A stretch of DNA of 64,000 nt, taken from assembly GCF_014199535.1 (NCBI RefSeq), contig NZ_JACHNV010000001.1, positions 62,001 to 126,000 of the forward strand. The letters run 5' to 3'. A program made the translations under genes and the position numbers. Positions 34,558 through 43,362 of the stretch are shown piece by piece. This stretch comes from Hymenobacter latericoloratus (GTDB lineage: Bacteria > Bacteroidota > Bacteroidia > Cytophagales > Hymenobacteraceae). The notes under the pieces are model-generated. The model was not told where the DNA came from. It did no database searches and saw nothing but the letters and a program-made list of their open reading frames with translations. Within the stretch, counting starts at the first letter, position 1; each line of letters opens with the position of its first letter.

Positions 34558-35301
34558 ATGCCTTCCGCCCCACCCACAGAATGGTTTAGTACCTGGTTTG
34601 ATTCGCCATACTATCATCGGCTGTACCGGGAACGGAATCATGAGGAGGCCCGGGCGTTTCTGGGGCAGCTGCTGCGGCATGTGCGCCCCCGGCCCGGCGC
34701 GCGGCTGCTGGACCTGGCCTGCGGCAAGGGCCGTCATGCGTTGTATCTGAGTGAACAGGGCTACGACGTAACCGGCGTTGATCTGTCGGCGGAAAGCATC
34801 CGCTACGCCCGGCAGTTTGCCCACGAGCACCTGCACTTCTACGAGCACGACATGCGTGAGCCGCTGCCCACGGGCTCGTTTGATCTGGTTTTGAACCTGT
34901 TTACCAGCTTCGGCTACTTTGAGCAGGAAACCGATAATGTGGTGGCCCTGCGCAATGCGGCAGCCGCCCTCCGCCCCGGCGGCAAGCTGATTATCGATTT
35001 TATGAATACCCGGCTAACCCTGCGCGAGCTGGTAGCCCACGAAACCAAGCAGATAGACCACACCACGTTTCAGCTCTACCGCCACTTTCAGAACGGGTTC
35101 ATTGTCAAGGAAATCCGCTTTCGCGACGATGAGCAGCAGGAGCAGTACTTCGAGGAGCGGGTGCGGGCCCTGAGCCGGGAGCAGTTCGAGGAGTATTTCC
35201 AGATTGCCGGCCTGCGCCTGATGACCATCTGGGGCGACTACCAGCTTCGTCCGTTCGAGCCGGAGAGCAGCCCCCGGATGATTTTCGTGCTGAAAAAGTA
35301 A
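34558..35301 (+). CDS. Class I SAM-dependent methyltransferase
   Basis: 247 aa from the ATG at 34558. The SAM site is LLDLACGKGRHALYLSEQG, with acidic loop VTGVDLSAESI and motif II/III FDLVLNLFTSFGYF and LRPGGKLIIDFMN. The C-terminal part (FIVKEIRFRDDEQQEQYFEE) carries a mixed beta domain as in UbiE/YcgJ-like small-molecule methyltransferases. The substrate is not evident. Confidence 0.88.
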   Translation: MPSAPPTEWFSTWFDSPYYHRLYRERNHEEARAFLGQLLRHVRPRPGARLLDLACGKGRHALYLSEQGYDVTGVDLSAESIRYARQFAHEHLHFYEHDMREPLPTGSFDLVLNLFTSFGYFEQETDNVVALRNAAAALRPGGKLIIDFMNTRLTLRELVAHETKQIDHTTFQLYRHFQNGFIVKEIRFRDDEQQEQYFEERVRALSREQFEEYFQIAGLRLMTIWGDYQLRPFEPESSPRMIFVLKK

Positions 35302-35375
35302 GGCAGTTTTTTGCAACAGCAGGAAGTGACAGGGAACGTGAGCAAAAAAGCACTGACCAGGCGCAGTGGGGTAGG

Positions 35376-35403
35376 AAAAAGGCTGGATTCGCCGGCTTTT
35401 TCT
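35376..35403 (+). terminator. Possible terminator after the methyltransferase
   Basis: AAAAAGGCTGG pairs imperfectly with CCGGCTTTTT (one bulge, one G-U) around ATTCG, with a short T run. Confidence 0.5.
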
Positions 35404-35518
35404 GTTTTTCACCACCGCTCGTCAAATCTTACTGGCCGCTTGCCTTGTTAACTCCCTCCTGCCTCAGCTTATCCTGCTCGTCCGCTTTCCCTTCTATCCT
35501 TTCCCCTCCTCACGTTCT

Positions 35519-36250
35519 ATGTGGTTTGCCGTTTTTGCGTTGTTTCTGACCGTACTGGGGGCCGGCTGGCTGACCCGGCTGGTCCCAACGGCCCGCACCA
35601 CCTGGATGAAGCCCTTGCTGGCGTTTAGCGGCGCCTACCTTTTCACTCTCACGGTAACGCACCTGCTGCCGGAGGCCCTGCAGATGCTGCCCGGGCACCG
35701 GGTTGGCTACTTTGTGCTGGCTGGTTTTTTCGGGCAGATGCTACTGGAGGTGTTTTCGCAGGGAGTGGAGCACGGGCACGTACATCACCACACGGCGCAT
35801 GCCGGCCGGGTGCCCTTCCTGCTGTTGTTTTCCCTGGTACTGCATTCGTTTCTGGAGGGTAGCATTCTGGTGAAAACACCCGAAGCCGGTGATATCAGCC
35901 AGAACTTTTACGCCATTCTAGCTGGGGTGGCCCTGCACCACATTCCGGCGGCCTTCGCCCTGATGGCGGCGCTGCTACTGCGCCTCAGCTCGTTTCGGCG
36001 GGCCTTGCCCTACCTGTTGCTGTTTGCCGTGGCCGGACCGGCCGGTATTGTGGTCAGCAACTTTGTGGTGCTGGAGCAGCTGCTGACAGGTGGCCTGTAC
36101 GCGGCCCTGCTGGGGCTAGTGGCCGGTAACTTTCTGCACGTCTCCACCACCATTCTGTTTGAAACCAGCCCCGACCACAGCCTGAACCTGCGCAAGCTGG
36201 TAGCCACCCTGGCCGGCCTGCTGCTGGCTTTGCTCGTGGATGTGGGGTAG
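35519..36250 (+). CDS. ZIP family metal transporter
   Basis: 243 aa with about eight membrane segments. Metal-site motifs are LHSFLEGSI (HSxxEG, TM4) and ALHHIPAAFALM (HxxPAA, TM5), and a His-rich loop EHGHVHHHTAHAG lies before TM4. ZIP proteins move Zn, Fe or similar divalent ions into the cytoplasm. No metal regulator is adjacent. Confidence 0.88.
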   Translation: MWFAVFALFLTVLGAGWLTRLVPTARTTWMKPLLAFSGAYLFTLTVTHLLPEALQMLPGHRVGYFVLAGFFGQMLLEVFSQGVEHGHVHHHTAHAGRVPFLLLFSLVLHSFLEGSILVKTPEAGDISQNFYAILAGVALHHIPAAFALMAALLLRLSSFRRALPYLLLFAVAGPAGIVVSNFVVLEQLLTGGLYAALLGLVAGNFLHVSTTILFETSPDHSLNLRKLVATLAGLLLALLVDVG

Positions 36251-36271
36251 GAGTCCGCAGTAGGTACCGCT

Positions 36272-36733
36272 TCAGCGCAGCGGGTTGCTGAACAGTCCCC
36301 ATTCATCCTCCGCGTCGGTAGTGGGGTCAAAGTCCTGCACCCAGGCCACGAACAGCAGCCGGAACTGCTCTACCTCGTCGCGCAGCAGCTGCCAGTACTC
36401 GGGAGCTCCGATGCTGAGCATGCGGCAGGTGCTGGTTTGGGTCAGCAGGCCCTCGGCGGCTACTTTAATCAGCACGGCCAGCTCCATGCGGCGTGAGTAG
36501 TAGGGCACGGCCCGCGACGCGGCCAGCTTGGCGCTTAGCACATAGCTGTTTTCCAGCATCATCTCGCCCAGAAGCGGAATTTCCGGGGGCTCAGGCAGGC
36601 TTTGCACAAAGGCCTGGGTCAGGTGAGCCAGCTCTTGGGCCTTCTCGAAGAGGGCCCGGTGCTTGAGGTACTCCACATCCTCGTGGTCATCAAAGGAAAA
36701 ATTTTCGGGCAGGAAATCATCGTCGTGGGGCAT
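36272..36733 (-). CDS. Conserved hypothetical protein
   Basis: 153 aa from the ATG at 36733 (MPHDDDFLPENFSFDD). It is helical, with an acidic N-terminus, SYVLSAKLAASRAVPYYSRR, LIKVAAEGLLTQTSTCRM and EYWQLLRDEVEQFRLLFVAW. No signal peptide. No named family recognised; it looks like a cytosolic protein conserved in Bacteroidota. It ends in an acidic DFDPTTDAEDEWGLFSNP. Confidence 0.72.
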   Translation of the reverse strand: MPHDDDFLPENFSFDDHEDVEYLKHRALFEKAQELAHLTQAFVQSLPEPPEIPLLGEMMLENSYVLSAKLAASRAVPYYSRRMELAVLIKVAAEGLLTQTSTCRMLSIGAPEYWQLLRDEVEQFRLLFVAWVQDFDPTTDAEDEWGLFSNPLR

Positions 36734-36803
36734 GGCGGATGCAGATAGGGGAGAGAAGAGAAGCCAGGCGGCAGCGGGCCGCAGACTTAATTCAACCTTC
36801 ATA

Positions 36804-36841
36804 AAAAAGCGGCCCGCTCAACTGAGCGGGCCGCTTTTCTT
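36804..36841. terminator. Terminator of the ompA-type gene
   Basis: AAAAGCGGCCCGCTCA and TGAGCGGGCCGCTTTT form a perfect 16-bp stem with a two-base centre. The A/T runs on both sides allow termination from either direction; its main user is the minus-strand gene ending at 36857. Confidence 0.75.
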
Positions 36842-36856
36842 ACCAGTTGCCGGAAA

Positions 36857-38428
36857 CTACTTCCGACGCGGAGCAGCTTTCTTGACCGGAGCCTTTTTGG
36901 CCGGAGCGGCTGCTTTCACGGGAGCAGCCGGGATTTCCGGAGCCGGGCCATACTTGGTTTCGGCGGGGTTCGGGTCGCCGGGCAGGTACACGTCAAACTC
37001 TACGCGGCGGTTAAGGGCGCGGCCGGCTTCCGTGGTGTTCGGGGCAATGGGCTTGCTTTCGCCGTAGCCGTGCGACACAATGCGGTCGGCGGGGATGCCT
37101 TTGCGCAGCATGTAGGCGCGGGCCGAAGCAGCGCGCTCATCCGAGAGGCGCAGGTTGTAGGCATCGTCGCCTTTGTTGTCGGCGTGGGCCGAGATGCCCA
37201 GGAAGTAATCCGGGTAATCGTTCAGGATTTGCACCAGCCCATCGAGGGTTGGGAACGAAATCGGCTTCAGGGTTGCCTTGTTGAACTCGAACTGGATGTA
37301 CTTAGTGGCTTCCTGGAGGCGCTTTTTCTCTTCTACCTTCATCTCAGGGCAGCCTTTGTTCGAGGCCGGACCGGGGCGCTGCGGGCAGCGGTCCTGGTAG
37401 TCGGGTACACCGTCGCCGTCAGTATCTACGGGGCAGCCGTTGGCATCTACTTTCACGCCGCCGGGCGTGTCGGGGCACTTATCGTTCTGGTCAATTACAC
37501 CGTCGTTATCCGAGTCGGGGCAGCCCTGCAGCTCGGCTTTGCCGGGCGTGTCGGGGCATTTGTCGTCCCCGTCGCGCACACCGTCACCGTCCCGGTCGGG
37601 GCAGCCTTCCAGCGCGGCCAGGCCCTTCTCGGTGGGGCACTTGTCCTGGTAATCCGGCACCCCGTCGCCGTCGCCATCCAGCGGGCAGCCGTTGGCATCC
37701 ACGGCTACGCCGGCCGGCGTGCCAGGGCACTTGTCTTTGCGGTCCGAAACCCCGTCGTTGTCTTCGTCTTTCGCTTTACCCAGGGCCACGTTCAGGCCCA
37801 CGGTGTGCTGCAGAAACTTGTCGTCCCAGGAGTTATCGTCGCGAGTGGGGTCGCCGTCGAGGTTGGCGTTCAGGGGAATATGCTGGCCAGTCTGCACAAA
37901 CAGGTGTACCGCTTCACCGAGCCGGAAATCAAGGCCCGCCGCCCCAAACAGGTCGAAGTAGCTCTTGTCCTGGTCGGTGTTGGTGGTTTGGTTGTTGCGG
38001 AAAACAGTGCCCTCACGGCTGGTGTAGGTCCAGCCCGGAGCAGCCAGCAGGTAGGGCCGCAGGAACGATTCTTCCTTGAGCAGCTTGAATTTCAGGCCCA
38101 GGTTCACGTTCACCACGTTGGTAGCGAAGTTGCTGCCGAAGTACGGAGCACCCGCCGGGGCATTTTTCTTGAACTCCACGTAGTTGCCGCTCAGCTGCAG
38201 ATCAAGGCCTTTGCTGAGGTACTGGCTGATGGTGATGCCGGGCGCGTACTTATTCTCGCTCCAGTTCCAGTAGTCGGAGCCAAAGTTGCCTTTGTACTGC
38301 ATGGCACTTACGTTGATGCCAATGGCCGTTTTGCGGTCGGCCGTTTGAGCGTGCGAAGCCAGTGGCGCCAGAGCCCAGGCCGTAAGCCCAAGCGTCAGTG
38401 CCTTGGATAGGGGGATGCGTGGAGGCAT
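36857..38428 (-). CDS. OmpA family protein with TSP3 calcium repeats
   Basis: 523 aa. The signal peptide ends at about LASHAQ. An N-terminal beta barrel (to about residue 215) is followed by thrombospondin type 3 repeats (about 218-360) with DxDxDG units such as DEDNDGVSDRKDKCPGT and DGDGDGVPDYQDKCP. The OmpA peptidoglycan-binding domain reads YIQFEFNKATLKP and AHADNKGDDAYNLRLSDERA ... GYGESKPIAPN. It ends in a Lys/Ala/Pro tail. It anchors the outer membrane to peptidoglycan. Confidence 0.95.
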   Translation of the reverse strand: MPPRIPLSKALTLGLTAWALAPLASHAQTADRKTAIGINVSAMQYKGNFGSDYWNWSENKYAPGITISQYLSKGLDLQLSGNYVEFKKNAPAGAPYFGSNFATNVVNVNLGLKFKLLKEESFLRPYLLAAPGWTYTSREGTVFRNNQTTNTDQDKSYFDLFGAAGLDFRLGEAVHLFVQTGQHIPLNANLDGDPTRDDNSWDDKFLQHTVGLNVALGKAKDEDNDGVSDRKDKCPGTPAGVAVDANGCPLDGDGDGVPDYQDKCPTEKGLAALEGCPDRDGDGVRDGDDKCPDTPGKAELQGCPDSDNDGVIDQNDKCPDTPGGVKVDANGCPVDTDGDGVPDYQDRCPQRPGPASNKGCPEMKVEEKKRLQEATKYIQFEFNKATLKPISFPTLDGLVQILNDYPDYFLGISAHADNKGDDAYNLRLSDERAASARAYMLRKGIPADRIVSHGYGESKPIAPNTTEAGRALNRRVEFDVYLPGDPNPAETKYGPAPEIPAAPVKAAAPAKKAPVKKAAPRRK

Positions 38429-38598
38429 ATGAAGGAGTGGAAAATGGTGGCGGAAATACCAGCCTGCAAGACCAGACTGGGCCTTTATACCTGGCTGGGC
38501 CGGAAAAGTTGCCCGGCGTCGTCCAACCCTACCCCCGAATTCTGCAAGCGCTGGCTTGCCTCAGGCTGTCGTTAAAGCCAATGGCAGCAGGGGCGGCC

Positions 38599-38931
38599 TT
38601 ACCGCAAGTCAAGGTCAATTACGGGGCCTGAGCCGTGCAGAAAGGCCTCCAGCTGCCGCACCCGCGCCCGTTGCCGGGCTAGCTCCTGCTGCAGCTGCTC
38701 CAGGCGGTAGCGCATGGCCATCACCACCTCCAGGCTGTCCTTGCTCAGGCCTAACTCGTGGTGCAGGCGGGCCAGGCGGGCCAGGTGGTCGGGCTCGGCC
38801 TGCAGGTGGCCGGGCGCATTGGGGGCGGGGTGCAGCAGCCCCAGGTCCATAAATTCGCGCACATCGGCTTCGCTCAGGCCGTATTGGGTGGCGCATTCCC
38901 GGAAGGTGAGGATGATAAGTTGCGTTTCCAT
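38599..38931 (-). CDS. cbpM: Chaperone modulator CbpM-like (MerR-type helix)
   Basis: 110 aa. The segment LTFRECATQYGLSEADVREF followed by MDLGLLHPA is a MerR-like helix-turn-helix, and the rest (LARLARLHHELGLSKDSLEVV, LEQLQQELARQRARVRQLEA) is a coiled coil. CbpM inhibits the DnaJ-like CbpA, whose gene lies immediately upstream (38968-39888, 36 bases) on the same strand. Confidence 0.88.
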   Translation of the reverse strand: METQLIILTFRECATQYGLSEADVREFMDLGLLHPAPNAPGHLQAEPDHLARLARLHHELGLSKDSLEVVMAMRYRLEQLQQELARQRARVRQLEAFLHGSGPVIDLDLR

Positions 38932-38967
38932 AGCAAAGACGCGGTTTTGGGTGCAAATGGGGCGCGG

Positions 38968-39888
38968 TTACTTGCGCAGCTCGGCCAGCTGCCGGAACAG
39001 GGCTTTTTCCTGCTCCGTCAGGTGCTGGGGCAGCGTTAGGGTCAGGCGCAGGTACAGGTCGCCGAACTGCCCGGGCTGCCGGTACACCGGAAAGCCCTTG
39101 CCCCGCAGGCGCAGACGGGTACCGTTCTGGGTTTCGGGCTTGATGGTGATTTTCACCGGTCCCGACAAGGTTTCTACTACCTGCTCACCCCCAAGCAAGG
39201 CTGTGTAGATGCTCACGGGCACGTCCATGGTCAAGTCGTGGCCGGCGCGGGAGTAGCGGGCATCGGGCTGAATGCGCAGGGTAATGTAGAGCGAGCCGCT
39301 GGGGCCGCCGTGGCGGCCGGGGCCGCCCTGGTCGCGCAGCCGGATGGTCTGGCCGTCCTCCACCCCCGGCTGAATGGTGAGGCGCAGGTTTTTGCCATTG
39401 ACCGTGAGCGTGCGCGGTCCGCCCCGGTAGGCTTCCTCCAGCGTCAGCTCCAGCTCGGCCTGGTAGTCCTGCCCGGCCCGGGGCCGCGTACTACCCCCGG
39501 ACCCGCCGCCCATGCCCCCGAACATGGAGCTAAAGAAATCGGAGAAGTCGGCGCCGCCAAACGGGTCGTTGCCGCTGCCGCCCCCGAAACCACCGCCCTG
39601 CGCGTACTGCGACCAATCGAAGCCCCCGCCCTGGCCGCCGCGCCCGCCGCCGGCCTGCTGGTAGCGCTGCCAGTCGGCGCCCAACTGGTCGTACTTCTGG
39701 CGCTTTTCGTCGTCGCTGAGCACTTCGTGGGCTTCGTTGATTTCCTTGAACTTGCGCTCGGCCTCCGCGTCGTTGGGGTTCACGTCGGGGTGGTACTGGC
39801 GGGCCAGGGTGCGGTAAGCCTTCTTGATCTGGTCTTTGGTGGCCGTCTTATCAAGGCCCAGAATCTGGTAGTAGTCTTTGTAGTCCAC
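38968..39888 (-). CDS. cbpA: Curved DNA-binding DnaJ-type co-chaperone
   Basis: 306 aa. The GTG at 39888 gives [17 protein letters not shown], the usual family start; a TTG at 39906 is less likely. The J domain carries HPD in [13 protein letters not shown] Gly-rich linker (about 85-125) is followed by the two DnaJ C-terminal domains ([39 protein letters not shown]). The zinc-finger region of DnaJ is absent, as in CbpA. It stimulates DnaK. Confidence 0.92.
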   Translation of the reverse strand: MDYKDYYQILGLDKTATKDQIKKAYRTLARQYHPDVNPNDAEAERKFKEINEAHEVLSDDEKRQKYDQLGADWQRYQQAGGGRGGQGGGFDWSQYAQGGGFGGGSGNDPFGGADFSDFFSSMFGGMGGGSGGSTRPRAGQDYQAELELTLEEAYRGGPRTLTVNGKNLRLTIQPGVEDGQTIRLRDQGGPGRHGGPSGSLYITLRIQPDARYSRAGHDLTMDVPVSIYTALLGGEQVVETLSGPVKITIKPETQNGTRLRLRGKGFPVYRQPGQFGDLYLRLTLTLPQHLTEQEKALFRQLAELRK

Positions 39889-40004
39889 GGGGCGAGAGGG
39901 AAACAACAGAAGGAAAGCGCGGCGCGGGGCCGACAGCCATAATGCTCCCGGTAAAACGGACGTAAACCACGCGGGGTTACCCCCCGAAAACAGCCAAATA
40001 TGGT

Positions 40005-40027
40005 CCGGTTTTCGTATAGAAAACCGG
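40005..40027. other. Small perfect hairpin
   Basis: CCGGTTTTC and GAAAACCGG pair perfectly around GTATA in the leader region before the DUF6799-like gene. There is no T run after it. It may be a structured 5' end or a terminator relic. Confidence 0.4.
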
Positions 40028-40074
40028 CGGCACCCGGCCAGGTTTTTCAGTAGTTACCTTACCCTCTACCCCTT

Positions 40075-40491
40075 ATGAAACAGTCCTTCGCTTTCCTGTC
40101 TTTCCTGCTGCTGGCAGGAGTTACTACCCATAGCGCCCAGGCGCAAACCAAGCTGCCGCCGCGCAAGCCCGCCCAGCCCCGCCCCCGGGCTGCCGCTCCC
40201 GTTGGACTTACCCTGAAGGATGGCTTCGTGATGAAGGAAGGCAAAGTGATGATGACGCGCGACGCGCACACCGAAGCTCTTACTTCTGAAACGGCCCTGG
40301 TGAACGGCACCAAAATTGGGGCTGATGGCACCGTGACCATGGCCAACGGCACTACCACTACGCTTAAGGAAGGCGACTATATGTCCCTGACCGGCCGCCT
40401 GACCACCAGAGCCATGAAGGCGGAGCAGGACAGCCTGCTGCAGCTGTCTAGAAACGGCGGCAAGGTTAAAATGAAAAAGAAAATCAAGTAG
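40075..40491 (+). CDS. DUF6799-like secreted protein
   Basis: 138 aa. The signal peptide ends near HSAQAQ. A Pro/Arg linker leads to two copies of a short beta motif, LKDGFVMKEGKVMM and MANGTTTTLKEGDYMSLTG, with LVNGTKIGADGTVTM between, as in DUF6799. The tail KMKKKIK is basic. Function unknown. Confidence 0.78.
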   Translation: MKQSFAFLSFLLLAGVTTHSAQAQTKLPPRKPAQPRPRAAAPVGLTLKDGFVMKEGKVMMTRDAHTEALTSETALVNGTKIGADGTVTMANGTTTTLKEGDYMSLTGRLTTRAMKAEQDSLLQLSRNGGKVKMKKKIK

Positions 40492-40508
40492 GCTGCAAGC
40501 CGCATTCC

Positions 40509-40580
40509 AACCCGCGCGCTAACGGAAACGGGCCGCCCGGCACTGGCGCCGGGTGGCCCGTTTCCGTTAGCGCGCGGGTT
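40509..40580. repeat. 33-bp inverted repeat overlapping a stop codon
   Basis: Arms 40509-40541 and 40548-40580 pair along 33 bases with a single G-T mismatch (G-U in RNA) and a 6-base loop. The right arm contains the last codons and TAA of the minus-strand gene 40567-40767; the left arm is an inverted copy of it. There is no T run. It may act as a shared transcription barrier for the two converging genes. Confidence 0.8.
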
Positions 40581-40767
40581 GGGTATAGTCCTGAAAGATG
40601 AGAGCTACTTCCGCCTCGTCGCGGGCTTCCACAATCTCATCCATTACAAACTGAATTTCGGCTTCGGACCAGCCCTGGGTTTCGGCCGCTTTAACAAAGG
40701 CGCCGAGCTGCACGAAGCGGCTGGCTTCGGCCGGAATGGTCCACTGAACTTTCTTGCGGATACGCAT
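40567..40767 (-). CDS. Small conserved hypothetical protein
   Basis: 66 aa from the ATG at 40767 (MRIRKKVQWTIPAEASRFVQ). It has two helices, FVQLGAFVKAAETQGWSEAE and IQFVMDEIVEARDEAEVALI, and ends QPAR. No signal peptide and no recognised domain. It begins 28 bases downstream of the RlpA gene stop and is probably co-transcribed with it. Confidence 0.65.
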   Translation of the reverse strand: MRIRKKVQWTIPAEASRFVQLGAFVKAAETQGWSEAEIQFVMDEIVEARDEAEVALIFQDYTQPAR

Positions 40768-40795
40768 GGCGGAAAGGGGGTAGGGAACGGAAGAA

Positions 40796-41188
40796 CTACT
40801 TGGCTTTGCGGACAACTTTCAGCTCGACGGGCGCAACGCCGGCCTCCACAATGCCAATTTTACGGGCCGCTTTACGGGAAAGGTCGATGATGCGGCCTTT
40901 GGCGTGTGGCCCCCGGTCCGTGACCTTCACCCGCACCGAGCGGTGGTTGCGCGGATTAGTAACCCGCACGATGGTGCCAAACGGCAGCGTATTGTGGGCT
41001 GCCGTGCGCTTGCCCGGCCGGTACACGGCCCCGCTGGCCGTTTTGCGGCCGGCAAACTTATCGGCGTAGTACGAGGCCTTGCCCGACTGGGTAACGCCGC
41101 TGCCCGCACAGCCAGTGAACAGCAAGGGCAGTAGCAGCAGTAGTAGCCAGCGGCACGAGAAGCGCGGAAAGCAGAATGGAAACGGCAT
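40796..41188 (-). CDS. rlpA: RlpA family lipoprotein (septal ring lytic transglycosylase type)
   Basis: 130 aa. Lipobox FTGC near residue 26. The double-psi beta-barrel is visible as GKASYYADKFAGRKTASG, AAHNTLPFGTIVRVTN and VTDRGPHAKGRIIDLS with the conserved His and Asp residues. The SPOR domain of E. coli RlpA is missing, a common short form. It cleaves naked glycan strands or binds at the cell wall. It lies 12 bases after the GH25 gene, so both probably act on peptidoglycan. Confidence 0.9.
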   Translation of the reverse strand: MPFPFCFPRFSCRWLLLLLLPLLFTGCAGSGVTQSGKASYYADKFAGRKTASGAVYRPGKRTAAHNTLPFGTIVRVTNPRNHRSVRVKVTDRGPHAKGRIIDLSRKAARKIGIVEAGVAPVELKVVRKAK

Positions 41189-41200
41189 GGGTCTGAGCAG

Positions 41201-42025
41201 TTAGTTGGGTGCCTGCGAGCGGCGGGGCGGAATGCGCAGCGCCAGCAGGCGTTGAAAGTTGCCCTGAAATACGTTAAAGTCCACGGTGCCGCGGATGCCG
41301 GGTACGTAGGCCTCATCAGAATGCTGCCAGATAATCCACTTCTCGCGGGGCAACGACGGTTGCGCTACCTCGTAGTGTGCCAGCCACAGCGGGTACTTAT
41401 CGAAGTGGCCGGCCAGGTGGCGCTTATAGAAGCTGTAGTTGGAATACAGAATGGGGCGCACGCCGTAGTGGCGCTCTACCAGCCGCAGCCAGGTAGCCAC
41501 CCCGCGCCGCATCTGGGCCACGTCATGAAACTCAGCGTGCTCTACGTCCAGCACCGGGGGCAGGTCGCCGGGGGCCAGGGGCACGGTGCGGGTAAACAGG
41601 TTGGCCTGCGTGGCCCCGTCGTAGTTGGGCTGGAAGTAGTGGTAGGCGCCGCGGTAGATGCCGGCCGCCCGGGCGCCCCGCCAGTTGCGCTGAAAGCGGG
41701 CGTCGCGCAGGGTTACGCCTTCGGTGGCTTTAATAAAGGCAAACCGCACCTGGTGCTCCGCCACCTCGGGCCAGTTGATACGCCCCTGGTAAGCCGATAC
41801 ATCAATGCCGTGCACGGAATAACCCGCCAGCAAAGGCGTTTTTTCGCGGCCCGTGAGGCGGCCACTGATAAAAGAAGCGTAGGTGCGCCGGATGTAGCGG
41901 TTGAGCTGCCGCTGGTAGCGCCAGTAAAAGGCAAGGCTACCCAGCAGCACAACCGCGAGGGCCAGCAGAAGCGCCCGGCGCCAGACCAGACGAGAGCCAG
42001 AACGGGAACGGCGAGAAGCAGTCAT
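41201..42025 (-). CDS. GH25 family lysozyme, membrane-anchored
   Basis: 274 aa from the ATG at 42025. After a basic start there is one membrane anchor (ALLLALAVVLLGSLAFYW). The catalytic domain has HGIDVSAYQGRINW, FAFIKATEGVTLRD, YRGAYHYFQPNYD and the catalytic PPVLDVEHAEF, then WIIWQHSDEAYVPGI and VDFNVFQG. It should cleave muramic acid linkages in the periplasm. Operon with rlpA. Confidence 0.93.
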   Translation of the reverse strand: MTASRRSRSGSRLVWRRALLLALAVVLLGSLAFYWRYQRQLNRYIRRTYASFISGRLTGREKTPLLAGYSVHGIDVSAYQGRINWPEVAEHQVRFAFIKATEGVTLRDARFQRNWRGARAAGIYRGAYHYFQPNYDGATQANLFTRTVPLAPGDLPPVLDVEHAEFHDVAQMRRGVATWLRLVERHYGVRPILYSNYSFYKRHLAGHFDKYPLWLAHYEVAQPSLPREKWIIWQHSDEAYVPGIRGTVDFNVFQGNFQRLLALRIPPRRSQAPN

Positions 42026-42147
42026 AAAGGCAATGGCAGTTGCCAAAGGTAACGCCCGGCCCCGGCTCCGTGGTGTCTTTCCGGAAGGAATAAGCCCAAA
42101 AGACGCCCGTTTTTTCGCATTTTTACCAACCCAAGCTACCCCTACCC

Positions 42148-42420
42148 ATGCCCGATCTGCCTAACCTACCCGATGCCCGCGACGAATCCGGCCGCCTCAT
42201 TCGTGAGCTGCATGGCGTTACCCTGGCCCAGATTCTGGAGTACCTGGTAGCGGCTTACGGCTGGCCCGAGCTGGACCGCCGCATCCGGATCAATTGCTTT
42301 GCCGTGAACCCCAGCCTCAAATCGAGCCTCACGTTTCTGCGCCGCACGCCCTGGGCACGGGCCAAAGTAGAGGAACTCTACATCCGGACCCGCACGGCGG
42401 AAGTGCTGGGCAAGAGGTGA
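42148..42420 (+). CDS. VF530 family DNA-binding protein (DUF2132)
   Basis: 90 aa. The whole length matches VF530: LHGVTLAQILEYLVAAYGW, INCFAVNPSLKSSLTFLRR and TPWARAKVEELYI. The family is small, cytosolic and reported to bind DNA; its role is unknown. Confidence 0.9.
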   Translation: MPDLPNLPDARDESGRLIRELHGVTLAQILEYLVAAYGWPELDRRIRINCFAVNPSLKSSLTFLRRTPWARAKVEELYIRTRTAEVLGKR

Positions 42421-42430
42421 ATGGGTAAAT

Positions 42431-42549
42431 GAGTGAGATGGTGAGTTTGATGCCCAATTCAGGGCGCGAAACATCAGCTTACGGTACTCATCCCTTCGGC
42501 CCTATTGACATACCCTCCATAAAAACTCACCATCTCACCAACTCACTAG
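42431..42549. repeat. Long-range inverted repeat of TGAGATGGTGAGTTTG words
   Basis: GAGTGAGATGGTGAGTTT (42431-42448) is matched near 42532-42549 by AAACTCACCATCTCACCAACTCAC. The complement AAACTCACCATCTCAC is exact and the arms are separated by about 80 bases. It resembles the word-repeat elements at 1421 and 32994 in structure. Confidence 0.65.
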
Positions 42550-42559
42550 CGCACCACCT

Positions 42560-42883
42560 ATGGCCGATGTATCGCAAAAATCCGGGCCGTTGGCCCTGCT
42601 GGCTGGTGGGGCACTGTTTGTGTTGTTTGAAGTGGTAGCCTACCAAGTGCTCCGGTTCGCTACCTCGGGCCTGGGCATGAGCAACCAGATGCAGCCCGAG
42701 AACACCATAGTCAGCAACTGGGTGAAAACGGTGGTGTTTCTGCTGCTACACCTGACTTTGGTGGTGGTAGCCGTGCTGGTGCTCAGCAACCGCCTGCCCC
42801 GCCGCCACCGCGGCCAGCTGATGGGCTGGTTTTACCTGTCGCTGCTCACAGGCTTTGGGCTGCTGTGGCCTCTGTTCGGGTAA
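42560..42883 (+). CDS. Hypothetical membrane protein
   Basis: 107 aa with three membrane segments: ALLAGGALFVLFEVVAYQVL, FLLLHLTLVVVAVLVLS and GWFYLSLLTGFGLLWPLFG. No recognised family. Confidence 0.65.
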   Translation: MADVSQKSGPLALLAGGALFVLFEVVAYQVLRFATSGLGMSNQMQPENTIVSNWVKTVVFLLLHLTLVVVAVLVLSNRLPRRHRGQLMGWFYLSLLTGFGLLWPLFG

Positions 42884-42891
42884 CCGGGCAC

Positions 42892-42920
42892 AAAAAAGCC
42901 ACTACCGAACCGGCAGTGGC
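42892..42920 (-). terminator. Terminator of the small Hsp20 gene
   Basis: On the minus strand GCCACTGCCGGTTCGGTAGTGGC forms a hairpin (GCCACT/AGTGGC) followed by TTTTTTG, 58 bases after the Hsp20 stop. Confidence 0.75.
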
Positions 42921-42978
42921 GGGTGAAACCATCAGGAAGGCCGGTCGGTCCCGGCGTTATAGAGGCAGCTGCAGTAGG

Positions 42979-43362
42979 TTAGCGCTGCTTGATGTTGATT
43001 TCGCGAGGCTCGGTGGCGGCGTCGCGGTACGGAATGCGGATCTGCAGCTCCTGGCCCTCAAACACGGCATCGATGCGGCTCAGGTCGAGGGTAGCAGGCA
43101 GGTTGAGGGTGCGGCTGAACAGCGGAGCGGCCAGCTTATCCTCGGGCGTGTGTCGGAACTCGGCAAGTACCGTCAGCACGTTGTTGTTGAGCACTACGTG
43201 GAAGTTCTCTGGGCTTACCGACGGGGCTGCCACCCGCACTACCACGCCTTTCTCCCGCTTGTCAATCCACATCGTGGCCTGCGCAATACCTCCACCCAGC
43301 GTATTCAGCAGGTCGAGCTGCGGGACGATGTTGCGGATAAAATCCTTGCTGATAAGATTCAT
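42979..43362 (-). CDS. Hsp20/alpha-crystallin-like small heat shock protein
   Basis: 127 aa. The alpha-crystallin domain reads VVVRVAAPSVSPENFHVVLN, NNVLTVLAEF, FSRTLNLPATLDLSRIDAVF and GQELQIRIPYR. It lacks the clear C-terminal IxI motif after EINIKQR, so it is a short or divergent form. A TACTTTG element lies on the minus strand at 43446-43440. Confidence 0.8.
   Translation of the reverse strand: MNLISKDFIRNIVPQLDLLNTLGGGIAQATMWIDKREKGVVVRVAAPSVSPENFHVVLNNNVLTVLAEFRHTPEDKLAAPLFSRTLNLPATLDLSRIDAVFEGQELQIRIPYRDAATEPREINIKQR

Noticed and set aside
37440..37740. Repetitive DNA in the OmpA gene as a tandem repeat element
   Set aside because: The periodicity is explained by the coding of TSP3 calcium-binding repeats.
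37070..38410. 446-codon plus-strand open frame
   Set aside because: Antisense to the OmpA/TSP3 gene, which has unmistakable domains.
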